Origin: Apus apus
Lineage: Eukaryota > Chordata > Aves > Apodiformes > Apodidae
NCBI RefSeq assembly: GCF_020740795.1
Contig: NC_067301.1
Coordinates: forward strand, 2,294,001-2,358,000
DNA: 64,000 bases
Reading direction: 5' to 3'
The translations under genes were made by a program, and so were the position numbers. Under the pieces are notes generated by a model. The model made no database searches. It saw only the letters and a list, made by a program, of their open reading frames with translations, and had not been told where the DNA came from. Shown one piece after another: positions 1 through 33,872 of this stretch. How positions within the stretch are numbered: the stretch's first letter is position 1; every line of letters starts with the position of its first letter.

Positions 1-1240
1 GTGGGGGGGGAGGAAGCCCTGGGCATGGATGCCCGAGTTGTTCCTGTCGTTGCTGTTCTCTGAAACCTGCCTTAAGCAATCCAAGAACCTGAGGAACCAG
101 GAGGTGTCAGCCTGGTGAAGGGGGGGGGGGGGCTGGTGCTGCCTGGTTTGTTACCACCTTTCTGCTGGTGGGACCTTGCTGAGGTCAGTGCTGGTGTTTC
201 TCCCCAAGGCTGGAGAGGAGCTGCTCCTGAGATCCGGGTGTGGTGGGTTGGAAGGTGTTGGATCTGGTTTGCACCCTGAGAGGCCCCTCTGCTGCACAAC
301 AGCCCCCCCAGCCCCTGCCTGGGGGAGAGGAGCTGCTCCCCCCTCTCCTCAGAGCCTGGTTCATACCCCCTGGAAACACCAACAATGCCCTGAGAGGGTC
401 CTGTCAATGGTCTCACTCTACCTGCACCCTCACTTCTCTGGGAACTGCTCCGAGCTGGAATTGCCCCTCAGCAGCAGGTTGGGCTTGGCTTGAGGGACAC
501 AGGAAGATGTGGCCCTGAAACCAAACCCATCTGCAGCACTGGATGTCCCAGCCATGGGCTGAAAGAAGGTACATGGATGTTGTAAGGTGGGTTTTTGCCT
601 TTGCCTCCCCCTGTGGGAAGGGTTTTGGATGTAGCTGAAACCAACCCCCACATCCAGGGAACATCCTTCCCTTCCAGGAGAGCTGCCTGGAGGAGAATTG
701 ATTGCCAAGGTCTGTAGGCACCTTGAGAGCCTGGTGCTGGTTTCTCCAGCAGCCCTGCTGGCAGCAGGAGCAGAGGGATTGCCATGGAGAGGAACAAGGC
801 TGGGAGATGCTGACCCCCAAGAACTGAAGGTGCTAGCCCTGAATCCCAGACATTTCTCCTTCATTCCTCATTTGGTATTGACGGGGCTTGTGCTTACAAG
901 GGGGGGAAACATCCAGAACAAAAGGCTGATGAATATTATCAGGCTCTGCTGAGTTTTTCTGTGGATCCCTGTGCTCTCCCAATGTCTGATCCCACTGGCA
1001 GTGAGGGGAGGACACCAGGACTCCCTGCTCTTCCCTCCCTGCTCCAGCTCCTCTGTCTTGTTTGGTTTTTTCATTCCTTCCTCTGCCCGGGGTCAGTTCA
1101 GTTCCTTGCAAAGCCCCCAGGCTGGGGGGGCTGAGCCCAACATTCCTGTTCTCTGCCATCCCTCCCTTTGCTGTTCCCTAGTGCCTCTTGCCTTGGAGCC
1201 CCAGGTTCTGTCTGGACTTAAATCCTGGCCTGGTCTGCAC

Positions 1241-1241
1241 G

Positions 1242-1276
<35 letters not shown>
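1241..1276. repeat. (CTGT)n microsatellite
   Basis: Nine CTGT units in a row, uninterrupted. Confidence 0.95.
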
Positions 1277-1277
<1 letters not shown>

Positions 1278-3249
1278 AGGGTGTCCCTCTGGTGTCACTT
1301 CTGCAACCCCCCCTGCCAGTAGCTACAGAACAACTTTTCCTTCAGCAGCCCCTGCCCAAGCCCCCGGGCTTGTCCCCTCCTTGGCTGGAGCAGCTGGGGA
1401 CCCTTGGCCAGGTGGGCTCCTCCTCAGGGGGCTCCAGCTGCTCCTTCCAGGAGAAGGTTCCTTGGGACCTGCCCAAGCAGCTCTTCTCCAGGCCCTGGGG
1501 CCATGGCACATGGACCCACAGTGCAGGTGTCATGAACCAGGGACCTGTCACAGCTGTGGCTTCAGGTGGGACAGTGTTTTGCAAGGGAGGAAATTCCACC
1601 ACAAGGACAAAATACTGAGTCTTGGGACTTAGTTATGGAGTGTGGTGGGGAAAAGCACTTTATCTATTCTGTCCTCTTGGTGCCTCTCACAAGAGAGACT
1701 CAAGGCTGTGCCCTCAGCTCAGCCTGAACCACTGGTCCTACCCCCCCTTCCAGCACCTGAGCTGAAATACCAGTAGACACCAGACTCAGAGCTGGAAGGG
1801 TGATGTGGTGGCTCACAGGGATTGAGGCTGATCCTCAGCAGAACTGCAGAAGAACATGAGGCTCTGGATGAGGGACAAAAATTAACCCCCAACATGGTGC
1901 ATGTGCCCATTCTTTAAGAACAGATCCATTATTTTTTAAACCTCCTGAGGCTGCAGCTGTTCCCCCTCAGCCCCTCTCTTGTTTGCACTTAGTCAAGAAA
2001 ATGAACCAGAAAATACTCTCTGGGCAATTCAATTTACTGGGAGTCATTAATTGGTCTTAGATCCAACAAGAAGCAGCCTCACAGAGCAGGGCTTGTCCCA
2101 GCAGACACTGACCCAACAGGCTTGATCCTGGGGAGCCAACCAGACTTTTGTTTCTCATCCTGAATGAATAAGGGGCAAAGTTCTTCCCTGCAGCCACCCG
2201 GGTCCTGCTCCCAGCCCCAGGAGGCTGGTGGGAGGTTCCATCATCAGGTTTAAACCTGGGACATGGGGTCTGAGTCCTGCTGTGAGCTGCCTTCTCCTCC
2301 CACCCAGGAGCTCCTGGGGGTTTGATCCTCTGGGACAGAGCTCAGGGCTGGATCACCCCCCCTCGGCAGGAGCAGCCCCACCTGCCCAGGCTGTTGTGCA
2401 GAAGTTGTTCCCAGCAGCCAGGGCTGCTGTGGCTCCTCTCTGGGGACACTGAGGAGCCCCCCCAGAGCAGCAGAGGGGCTGGCTGTGCCTGAGGACTGCA
2501 GAGCCCCAGGAGAGCAGCCTGTGCCCCCCTGCCCTCTGTGTGACACCTGCACCCCTGTCCCCTCAGCTGGAGGTCCCACCACCAGCTCTGGCTTCGTGGT
2601 GTCTTGTTCCTCTGTCCCTCTGGGGCTGGCAGCTCTGCAGGCTGCCCTTGCACTGTCTTCTTCTCCTGTGCATGTGTTTGTGTTGCTTTTGTCTGGTTGT
2701 GGGGGGGTGTTTGCTCCTCGTTTCATTGTCTGAGATGTGCTGGTGTTGACTTCCCTGCTGTTCTCTTGCCTCTGATCTGCACACAAAAACCACCCGACAA
2801 AACCAAACCACGGATGGAAACGTCAACAAAACCAAAACCCAGCAACAACCCCGGGCCAAAAAAGGGTTCAGCTGGGAGAACTTTGGCATCAGGGAATTGG
2901 CACAACCAGGTCAGGGCTGGGCAAGATGCTGTGAAGAGCCTGTGGGAGAGGAAACACGGGGCTGCAAACCATCCCAACTGGCAGCAGCTCCAGGGGGACC
3001 AAGAGTGGGAAATGTGTCCCATGGCTTAGCAATCCTCCACCTGCTGCTTTGAGGGAGCTGTCTGCAGCATCAGGGGGGGCTGGAGGTAGGAATATCCCAC
3101 AGGAACTTCCCAGGGCACCTCTGGTGTAAAAGAGTAGAAGCACTTCTATGAGTAGAGCAAACAGCACAGGCAGGGAGAGGTTGTTTGGATGAAGTGCTTT
3201 GCAACCTGGAGATGCTGGGGGGGCAGATGCCTGGTTCAGGGACAGGGTG

Positions 3250-3313
3250 GGGAGTAGGGGACAGAGGGGTAGTTAGTAGGGGACAGACAGGTAGTTAGTA
3301 AGGGACAGACAGG
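3250..3313. repeat. About 24-bp tandem repeat
   Basis: Two to three copies of a unit like GTAGTTAGTAGGGGACAGAC, imperfect. Confidence 0.75.
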
Positions 3314-6300
3314 ACACAGGGCTGCTGGGTCTACCTGGGGATGGAGGGAAGCTGAGATGTCCTCCCAGCCCAGCTCCCTGCCCTGCTCAGGGGAGCACGA
3401 GGCAGCAGGTGAAATTACTGAAGAAGAGAGAAATGAATTAAAAACAAACAACCAAACCAACCAACCACCGAAACCCAGCAGCCAAGCCAGGCTGCACCCC
3501 TCCAGGCACGGGGGCTGCTGGGGCAGAAGAGAAGGCAGCAGTGGGGTGGGAAGAGGTGGGCAGGTGTGAGGAGCTGCAGGGGGCTGGGCTGCTCTGTGGC
3601 CTGGGGAGGCTCTGGGGACACAGGGCCAGTTGTGTGTGTGTGTGTCTGTCTGTCCCTGTGCCTGTGTTTCTGTCCCCAGTGCACTCTCTAAGCCTCTCTC
3701 CTCCTCTTCATTTGCACTCATGTCTTTCCCAGGGGGGTCTCTACTTTTACTCCCCTCCCCAAGCTGAGCCCTGGGATTTCCATGGAGATGTTTTGTTCCC
3801 AGCAGGGCTCTGCAGTGGGAACCCACCACCCCACCCTGCACTGCTGCTTTCCCTGCTTCTTACTCCTCCTTTTCTTTCTTTCCCCCCCCCTGCACTCAAA
3901 CCAGTTTTGCATGCACCAGGCAGGACGAGGTACAACACAGGTTGGTACTGACAGAGAGGGAGGGAGGACACTCTGCTCTAACAATGGCATCACCTCTACT
4001 GTGGTTGAAAAGCAATAATGGCTACTTTTATTTCCTTCTTTCTTAAATACACTTGCACGAGCTAATGTCACCTACAGGCTGTGCTGGGAAGTGGTGACAA
4101 GGCTGTGCTGAGGCTCCGGGGAGCAGCTGAAGGCAGCAGAGGGCCTGGGGGTGGGAGAGGCAATAGAAAAAGCACACTGTGATTATCTTTGGGTCAACGA
4201 GTGAGTGTATTTCAGCCATTCCTTCCCTTTCCAGACCATGTTTGTATCATAGACAACCAGTTCAGCTCCTGAACCTCAGCCCGTCCTTTGCTGTTTGTCA
4301 GTAAAATAGGTTTTTTTTGCACCTTTTGCTTCTGAGTGGGGTTTTTTTTTCTGTATTTGTTGGTTTGGGTTTTTTTTCCAACCCTTGGAAGTGAAGGATA
4401 ATCCTGGGGCAGAGGCTGGATTGGGGTGTGGGAGGCACAAACAGGGCTGGACCAGGGTGGGAAAAAGCTGTGCCCGACCTCCCTGCTGGGGAAGGGCTGT
4501 GAAACCTCCCCCAGGTCGGGTGACATCATGGGCCACTGTCCCAGATTTGAAGCCTGCCTCTCTCCTGCTCCCTGGGAACACAGGGAAGCTCTAAGGTCCA
4601 AAAACTGATTTAAAAAGAAGGTAAATATTTTGCTGCTCAAGCTGTGGGTACAAGCTCCCTCCAGAGAGGGGCAAGAACCTCCTGCCTCAACCAGGCAGAG
4701 GTGACCTCACTTCCTACTCCAGCAGGACCAAAAATCTGCCACCCTGAAGCTTTTAGCATTTCCCTTCTGCTCTTCCCTCTCCTGGAACAGGCCCACAAGT
4801 GCACGAGCAGGGCCAGGCTGACCTTGAGTGTCCCTGAGCACCAAGATGCTGCTGCACGAGGTGTTCTGGGCAAATCCAGGCACATCTTCCTCAGGGTGAA
4901 TGGAGCTGCTACATGAAAGCAGCAGTGGCTAAAAACCCCCACCACCCAAGCAAAAAAACCCCCATGACAAGAATAAAACCCTCAGCAGCAGGAGAGAGAA
5001 GAAAAATCCACCCAGGCAGCAAGGCAGGGAGCTGTTGTCATGGAACTGACTGAGAGCTGGAGGCACTGGCAGCTCTAATTAAGGCTGGGGGTGAAAGATG
5101 GGCAACCCCAGAGACAAAGGCTCTGGCTTCTGCTGAGGTGAGAGCAATGAAAGGTAAGGCAAGAGGTGGAGGACTGGCTGGGGACCTCTCTGAGCTTCCC
5201 ACCTGCTCCTTGTGGCACATCCTAGAAAATAATAGTGTCATGTAGCCTGATGGTGCTGCTGGAGCTTCAGCCCAGGAGATGCCACAGATCAGAAGGTGTC
5301 ACCAAGGTTTGGCAAAGCTCTGCTACCTCAAGGAAGCAGGGGAAAGAGAAGGGAAAAAGCAGCCAGCAAAGAGACACTTGTCCCAGGCCACTCAAAGCAA
5401 GAGCTGACCTGCCCTTCACTGGGCACCCAGTTGCTGTCAGTGCTTGGTAGGAAGAGATGACAAGTGAAGCAGCCTGGTGGCACTTACTGAGCATCCAGTT
5501 GGTTGCAATCCTTTGGGTCCTCTTCCTCTGCAGCTCAGATGGGCAAACTGGGCCTTATCCCAGTGCCTGAGGGGCTGATGTCTGTGGGAGAGCTGCTGGC
5601 TGAGTCCCAGGGTCCAGCAGAGCACCAGGAGCCTGTGAAAGCACCAGCTCAGGGGTGCACATCCTGAACAGCCTGGGGAGAAGCAGGGTGGAGAGGTGAC
5701 CATGGCAGAGAGGCTCTTCTGTTCTTGTAGGCTCTCAAACTGGACCCTAGCAAGGTGTGTCCAGGCCTTGGAGCTGCACTGGGCTGTGTGTGACTGTCAG
5801 AGCCAAGAGAGGAGCCCTCCCTGGGCAGGGAAACCCACACAGAGCTGGCAGGTTGCACTCCAGGACACAGGGACAAACCACCCACAGAAGCAGGAAACTC
5901 TGGTGTGTTTTTGTCAGGCTCCCTGCACCAGATCCCCATCACCTACACCCACCAGCACCCAGGCACTGCCTGCAGCAGACAGGCTGCCTTCCATAACCAA
6001 AGACCCTCCTGGAGCCTCAAGGCTTCCCAGGCCAGCTGGACAAATTCATCAGATTTGCCACTTTTTATAAAAACCAACACACCACCACAAACCCCACAAC
6101 ATATATAGAGAAGAATAATGTTGCAATAAAATGGAAACAGCCACAGGCTGTTTCTGTTCCTAAGAGAGCCTGAGTGCTTCTTCTCCATTCAAAGCACAAA
6201 CACAGGTTGGCAGAGAAATCCTTCCTGGGGACTCTTCTGTGAATCCCCCAGTGTGGGACACTCACTGGGGAGCAAGGCTGAGGTGCCCACCCCCAGGGGC

Positions 6301-8044
6301 TTGCACAGCAGAACCTCCCTCCACGTGCAGCACAATCAAGAGCCAAAACTTCAAGGGATGGCAAGTGGGAAGAGGGAGATGACCAGGTTGTAAATCCATC
6401 TCCCAGCTGCACTGCTGGAGCACAGAGCAGGCCTGGGAGCTGGCAGGGACAGGGACAGGCAGTGATGGATTTGCTGGCTAATCCATCTGCTCTTGGATTT
6501 GCTCTCCAATACAAAATACTATTTTAATAAAGTGCTATTAGCTCATAACTCAGTGTCATGGAGAGGAGAGAACCTCAGCCTGGGGTTGCCATCCTGTCTC
6601 CCTGCACAGAGAGTGAACAAACAGCAAGCTGGGTGCCACCTCCAGAGGGACATCATCCATCCTGGGAGCTGACAGCAAAGCAAACCTACTGCTGAGGCTG
6701 GCAGAGGTGACACAGGCCCTGCCTTTAAATCTTTGATGAGACAGGACTTGAACACTGACAGGTGGCCTTTTTTATTCCTTTCCTGTTGCATCCTCATGAG
6801 CAGCAGCAGTGAGAGGGACCAGCACAGCTCCTCAGCCCTCAGCTGGGCATGAAACCACTTGTGGTGGCTGGGAGTGACATACAGAGCAAGAGGAAGAAGG
6901 AATCTCTTTTCCAAGGTAGGATTTAGAGAGCTGGCTGCTACAGTGCCTGGGATGCATGGAAAGAGTTGGCTTCAACAATCCCAGCTGCCCAGGGCATGTG
7001 ATGTGAAGGAGGGAAGAGCTGTGCCTGAGTGACACGGACTGGATGGAGAACTTTACTCCCTGTGGAAGTAAGAAATGAAGCCTAGACAGCCAGGAAAGCA
7101 GCACTTCCCAGCCAAGACTGACCCAGAGCAGAACCAGTGGCAGCCATGGTTAGAGTGGTCATGAAAAGCCCTTAAAAACTCGCTGAACAGCCCTTGTGCC
7201 CTCAGGCAAAGCTGAGCACCCTTCAGTCAGCCTGTGCTCCCTGCTCTCTTCCCCAGCACAGCAAGAAGCTACTTCCAGCTCATGGAAAATACCCTTCTCT
7301 CAAGGGAAGATGGCAGCCCAAGACAGGGAAGGTTCAAGGCAGCTTCCAGAATTATTTCTTGCCTGGTGTCCCACCAGGCTGCCTGTTCTGAGGGCCCTGC
7401 TGCCCAGTTCTGCTCCCATGCTCAGCAGCTCCTGTCAGGCTGCATCTCCCAACACCCAGCAACTGCCACCAGTGAAGTGGACAAAGCCCAGAGTGCTGTC
7501 AGCTCCTGTTGGAGGAGAACATCTCAACAAGGTACTCAAGGGCACAGATTTAGGTCAGACAAATGTGCTTGCACAGTGTAGTTACAGTAGAGTTCACATC
7601 CAGTTCAAGCACAGAAAAAGAAACAAACAAAAAATACACCAAAAAAACCCAACAAACCACTGGGAGCTTTTCTGACCCCTCTCACACACACACAGACAGA
7701 ACAAATGTCATCTGATCAAGACAGGCTTTGTGCTCATGACTTGACACTGGCACAGGTCAGAACTGTTCCAGAAATGCAGCACAAGACTCACGTAGCAAGA
7801 GCAGCTTGGTGGCAGCAGCAAAGTCCCTCTCACATCTCTCTCCAGACCCTGCTGGACACCTGAGTGCACCAGACAGTGACTGAGCCTTCCCTGCTCACCT
7901 CCTGAGGTACCTGGGGGGAAAAATACCCCTCAGACAAACTGTAGCAGCAAGGGCCTGGCTGGAGAAGGCAAACAGAGCCTTGTGGGCTGTTCAGTCACAA
8001 CAGACACATCAGAACCTAGAAGCTCAGCAGAGTCTGAAGGGCTG

Positions 8045-8104
8045 CCCAGCACCCTGAGCACTGCCCAGCACCCTGAGCACTGCCCAGCACCCTGAGCACT
8101 GCCT
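8045..8104. repeat. 19-bp tandem repeat, 3 units
   Basis: GCCCAGCACCCTGAGCACT repeated three times without change, about 0.4 kb downstream of the ATAD3A stop codon. Confidence 0.9.
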
Positions 8105-8233
8105 GCAAGAGGGAAGTACCAGATGCAATTCAAATAACCTGTTGTGATCCAGGAGGGTGTGCAGTTATTCCACAATACCACACTGGAGGCCAGACAGACT
8201 AACACAGGCAATGGTATTTCAGCAAGGGGGTCC

Positions 8234-8239
8234 TTTAAT
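8234..8239 (-). terminator. ATAD3A: Possible ATAD3A polyadenylation signal (ATTAAA)
   Basis: ATTAAA on the gene strand about 215 bases past the stop codon. It is the nearest signal-like hexamer, but a downstream AATAAA at 6771-6776 is also possible. Confidence 0.35.
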
Positions 8240-8450
8240 CCAGTTACTTCTGCCTTGTTTAAACCTTTTTTTTTTTTCCTTCTGGTGCACCCTAAGAACA
8301 TGCAATCAAAGGCAGACTGTGCCAGCTCCCCCCTCCTTGCACCAACGGACACGTTTCTCTCACCACATGATTCCACCTGCCCAGAAGACCCTCCCAGCCT
8401 TCTCCCATGCCCAGGGCTCCACACATGCTGGTCTGAAGCCTGCAGACTTC

Positions 8451-29757
<21,307 letters not shown>

Positions 29758-29759
29758 GA

Positions 29760-29965
29760 CCCGGGGCGCGCGCCGAGGGGCGGGGCTTCCGCCGCGGCCT
29801 CCCATTGGCGCGTCATCAACGTCCGCCACGTTCCGATTGGCTGCGGAGGGCGGCGAAGGGGGGCGGGGTTGGACGGCGGCCGCGGGGGGACAAACCGCGG
29901 CCGCTCCCTGGGAGGGGGGGGCGGGATGACCGGGCTGTGTGACGTCACGCGCGGCCAATCGCTTG
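29760..29965 (-). promoter_or_regulatory. ATAD3A: ATAD3A core promoter: GC boxes, CCAAT boxes, CRE
   Basis: TATA-less, CpG-rich stretch just upstream of the ATAD3A start codon. It carries GC boxes (29777-29785 and about 29858-29868), two CCAAT boxes on the gene strand (29804-29808 and 29836-29840), a third CCAAT on the plus strand (29955-29959) and a perfect palindromic CRE TGACGTCA (29940-29947). NF-Y, SP and CREB/ATF factors bind such sites. The grouping is typical of housekeeping and mitochondrial-biogenesis genes. Confidence 0.75.
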
Positions 29966-30555
29966 TGTTAGAAATTAAATGAAGTGGTGATTTTGCATTT
30001 CAGTGCTAGAAACACAGTGTCGGGTTTGGTCCATATATATATACACACACACGCATATACTCTAGTGTTAGGAATACATCGTTTGCTGGAGAGAAGTGAG
30101 ATCTCTGCACGTTCCGGTGACACCAGGGGGGGTTTATGGCAAATTAAGTCCCCTGAGGGATGAATTGGGCTCCATCTGGGGGATCCGAACGTGGAGCAGG
30201 ATTGATTGGGCCAAGATCAGACCCAACGAAGCCACGGGGCAGGACGGCACCGGCGGGTGCAGCTCATCTGGGGACTGGGAAGGCAGCCGAGGGGGCAGGG
30301 AAGGTCAGAATTATCCCTTAAAAGGTAAAAAGCGACCTGCTAGAACGGGGTGTGTCAACAGGGGCGGGAGACTTGCAGGATCACTGGAAGCGGGGACGGG
30401 CTGTGAAGGCCGGGGTGCCCGGGCAGGGGGAGCGGGGCCCGGGAACCGCTCCTCGCCCTCCTCCGGGGGTGCCTGCTCGCCTGGACCCCCCGTTCTGGCC
30501 AGGATGCCGATAACCCGCGCTGGGCTGCGGGGCGGGGCCGTGTCCCCCTCGTCAC
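29966..30555 (+). mobile_element. LTR copy 1 (endogenous retrovirus-like, GC-shifted)
   Basis: Aligns along its length with the copy at 30972-31628: shared TGTTAGAAAT start, GATTTTGCATT, GTGTTAGGAATA, CAAGATCAGACCCAAC, TTAAAAGGTAAAAAG and a matching 3' part near CCGTTCT. The polyadenylation signal of the other copy is altered here (GATAACCC) and the 3' end has decayed. Orientation is opposite to ATAD3A. No retroviral coding sequence is attached. Confidence 0.75.
30032..30056. repeat. (TA)n(CA)n microsatellite inside LTR copy 1
   Basis: TATATATATA followed by CACACACAC. The corresponding place in copy 2 is TATATATATATTTATT, so the tract has evolved independently. Confidence 0.85.
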
Positions 30556-30971
30556 CCCCCGGGATCCCGCCCCGCACCCCCAGAGCGGCTCCCGCACCGC
30601 GGCCGCTCCCCCCATCTCCCCCCGTCCCTCCCGCTCCGCCCGCAGCTGTTTCCCGGGAGCGCCCCGGAGCTCAGGATGCCGCTGCCCCAAACCAGCCCCG
30701 CCGGGGGCTGCAAACCGGCGGTGTCCGGGGAAGGGACGCCGAGCGGGGGTGGCAGCTCCGCTTCCTGGCGGATCAGCCTTCCCGGGAGCAGGAAACCCGC
30801 CGGGGCTGCCCGCCGGGGGTCCCTTCTCCTCCCCGCGAGGAGCTGCAACTCCGGCACATCCCACCGGCCGCTCCCGAGCCGCACCCTGAAGGGTCCCCGG
30901 CACCACGGGAGCCAGAAGGGCCCCCAAACCCGGGGCTGTTCAGCCACAAATGAGGCTCTTTCTGGTCCCCG
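30556..30971. other. GC-rich spacer between the LTR copies
   Basis: About 415 bases of CpG-rich DNA with no similarity to retroviral internal sequence that I can recognise. Long open frames exist on both strands but follow from the lack of A/T stops. It may be ordinary island DNA lying between two separate insertions. Confidence 0.5.
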
Positions 30972-31628
30972 TGTTAGAAATGAAATGTAGTGTTGATTTT
31001 GCATTCTAGAGTTAGAAACGTAGTGTTGGGTCTGGTTCACATATATATATATTTATTTTAGTGTTAGGAATATATTGTTTGTTTGAGCACATATATATAC
31101 TTTAGTGTTAGGAATATAACAGTTTTCTTGAGATAAGTGAGGTATCTGCACATTCCAATGACACCTGGAGGGGTTTACAGGCCAAGAAACTGAGGGACTT
31201 AATTGGGATCTGAACATGGAGCAGGATTTATGGCCCAAGATCAGACCCAACAAAGCTACTTCTATGTTGCTCCTCAGGGCAGGATGACACCAGGAGATTG
31301 TTAATGGGGAAGACAGCCAAGGGGGCAAGAAAGGTCAAAATTTTACCTTAAAAGGTAAAAAGTGACCTGCTAGAATGGAATGTGTGAACAGGGGTGGGAA
31401 ACTTAGAGGATCATTTGAAGCGTGGGATGGGCTGGAAACCCTGGAGTGCCCAGCCAGGGGGGAACAGGGGAGGGAACTTTGCGTGGGGAATAGGGAATAG
31501 AAACCGTTATTCACCTTGCTATGGGGGTGCCTGCTTGTTTGGGTCACCCGTTCTTGCAAGGATGTAAATAAACTGTGCTTGGCTGCAGGATCTGTGTGGG
31601 GCTGTCACTGGCGTGACAGTTTCTCACA
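30972..31628 (+). mobile_element. LTR copy 2 (solo-like, intact termini)
   Basis: A 657-bp unit bounded by TGTTAGAAA and TTTCTCACA, which are imperfect inverted termini of the TG...CA kind used by retroviral integrases. AATAAA at 31567-31572 marks the expected R region about 60 bases from the 3' end. An internal repeat of TTTAGTGTTAGGAATATA lies at about 31055-31121. No clear target-site duplication is seen, and no gag, pol or env is nearby. Confidence 0.75.
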
Positions 31629-33872
31629 CCCACACCCAGAGCTGGGAGCCCTGGTGGGTGCTGGGCTCTCAGCCTGCAGGGCTGGTTGGTGTCATAACCC
31701 CTTGTAGCAGCAGAGGTGCTTCAGCAGCCCTAGAAATGATTAGTTCAAACCAACAAAAGAACCACAACAAAATCACCCACAAAAGTAGGTCCCCAACAAA
31801 CCAACAAACCCCTGAAAGGTTTTGTTTCACTGTCCAACTGAGGATTTTGATGCTCATGAGTCCAACCAGCTCTGCCAGGATGGAAGGGACATTTTCTTGT
31901 CAAACAATCCCTCCTGCAGCTCAGACACTGCTGAGACTTGACATATTTCTCCTTGGAAATTTCTGACAGGTTTTCTTTTCTACTTAGAAAGGTTCTGACA
32001 GGACAGAGTGTGAGGGGCACCAATTTCCCTCCTAACCAGACTGGTGTTTACTTTTACTTCCCAGCCATTTAAATCTGAGATGAAAAAACAGTGTTTTCAA
32101 CCCATCCCTCTCAAAAAGCTGCAAGACCAGATTTGCCCTTGTTGGCACCAAAGAACCACGTCTTGTATTTCTTGTGTTATATATTTAATTGTCATTACAG
32201 CTGGGGGGCAGGGGGAGAGGTCCATGTGTTAGTAGCCTAGGCAGGGAGTTGTGCAACATTAATGTCTGTCCTACAGCAAGAATGAACACGAGGAGCTCAT
32301 TGCACGAGAGATTCCAGAGGTTTCACCTTCCCTTCAGCACTGGGATGAGTCACAAACACACATTCCAAAGGACACCAATCCTGTCAGATCTTCTTATCCT
32401 GTTCATCAGTGACTCAACTCCCTCCTGCACCAGAAATGCTCCATAAATCCAGCCCTCAGGTGACCAAAGTTCCTCTGGGCTCCCAAGGAAGCTGTTTTGG
32501 GATAGTCCAGCAGCTGAGGAAGGGTTGGCAGGATGGAGGGACCCTGCCTGGGGGCTCTCAGCTCTAAAGAAAATCAAGTTCCACACCAGGTAGGACAAAT
32601 AAGCAATACATTGAAGCTAGAGGGAAGGTGTTGCCACTGGTCCTGGGTTTTGTCACCAGAAGAGTTTCTACGTTTCTTTCCAGCCCTGAGCCCTGGGAGG
32701 TGGAACTGTGCTGCTCCAATGGCTTTGTCACCAGCTACTAAAATGATGGGGGTGTTTTTTCCAGCTCCCCTTGCCAAGGAGTAGCCTAGTGACAGCAAAT
32801 TGAAACCTGGAGCCAAAGGGGAAGAGTCAGATTTACTCTTCTCCCCTAAAAATCTGACTTTGGAGTGTAGCTGAAGCTTAGCACAGGCTGGGAGCCCAGG
32901 ACATGACACTGAAGATGTGCTGGGTCTTTTCAGCCTGCAGGGCATAGGGCCTGGAATGACAGTGCTGGAGACTTCCTGCCTGTAATTATTCCAAGAACAG
33001 GCTAATTAATCTCCAGGGAGCTGCTGGGATAGCAGGGCTCACCTCCAGTTGTGTGGCACTGCTGGTGCCACAGGGATGCTGTGGCCATGGTCCCAGCAGC
33101 CCTGCACTGTTTGGAGGTGTGAGTTTGAGTGAGAAACAAAAAGAACTGCCTGAGGTGGTCCTGCTGTCTGGCTTCTCCTGACTCCTGGAGCTCTGGAGCT
33201 CTGGAGCAGAGTGACCTGCTGGGGAAACACAAGTGTCTTGAGTTTCCTGCTCTCCTCCAGTTTCCTGACACCAAACCCCAAGGCAAAGGACTCGGGGGAG
33301 CTGAACCCTTCCAAGTCCATCTGGGTGTCCTGGCAGCAGGTGATACCAGTGCCAGAGGGGGAGTGGGACAGTGTTGATGGGGCTCAGGAGCTCAGCAGGC
33401 AGGAAAGCCCCTGCAGTGCTGCTGAACCCCTCAGAGCTCCCCAAGCTCTGCCACAGCCCAGCTGGGACCACAGACCTGTCCTTGCACTTTGGAAAAGGCA
33501 GGATGACTTTTATGGAGTGTCTCCATGACCTGGCCAAAGGACCAGGTGGGCTAACAACCCGTTTTCTTCCTCTTCTCAGTAACCCTGGTGTCTCTGAGCC
33601 CCTCTCTGCAGCCTGTATATTTTGTATTATGTTACTCTTCGACCATCCCTGAGACATGACACTTTTGGGATGCACAGTTTGAGCACTGGATGGGTTGGAG
33701 GAAAGCTGCTCATTGCCAGGAGTGTCCATCCCTGGCGATGCCTGTTGCCAGCAGAGATGGATTTGGCCAGAGAAAATCTTTCTCTGAATGTGGGTGCCCA
33801 GGAGAGGCCAGGGCAGTGCCCAGCCCAGCCTCCAACCTGCTCCTGAGCTGCACAAATAGAATTGGATCAACA
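31629..33872. other. Spacer between VWA1 and ATAD3A, no gene seen
   Basis: A 295-codon open frame on the minus strand at 32986-33873 has no domain, signal or splice support. Some of the right part could be VWA1 3' UTR. Confidence 0.5.

Larger units (their letters stand above)
1..8233. other. No supportable gene; downstream flank of ATAD3A
   Basis: Open frames here are short, overlap on both strands and show no domain, splice pattern or phase agreement. In human the next gene beyond ATAD3A is TMEM240, facing it tail to tail; I looked for its conserved stretches and did not see them. Part of this region could be 3' UTR of a gene beyond the left edge. Apart from microsatellites nothing stands out. 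Confidence 0.5.

Noticed and set aside
1-8233. TMEM240 expected downstream of ATAD3A by human synteny
   Set aside because: None of its conserved stretches is visible on either strand. It may lie beyond the left edge.
30096-30953. 285-codon plus-strand frame
   Set aside because: It runs through LTR copy 1 and the GC-rich spacer. Composition explains it, and it is not retroviral protein.
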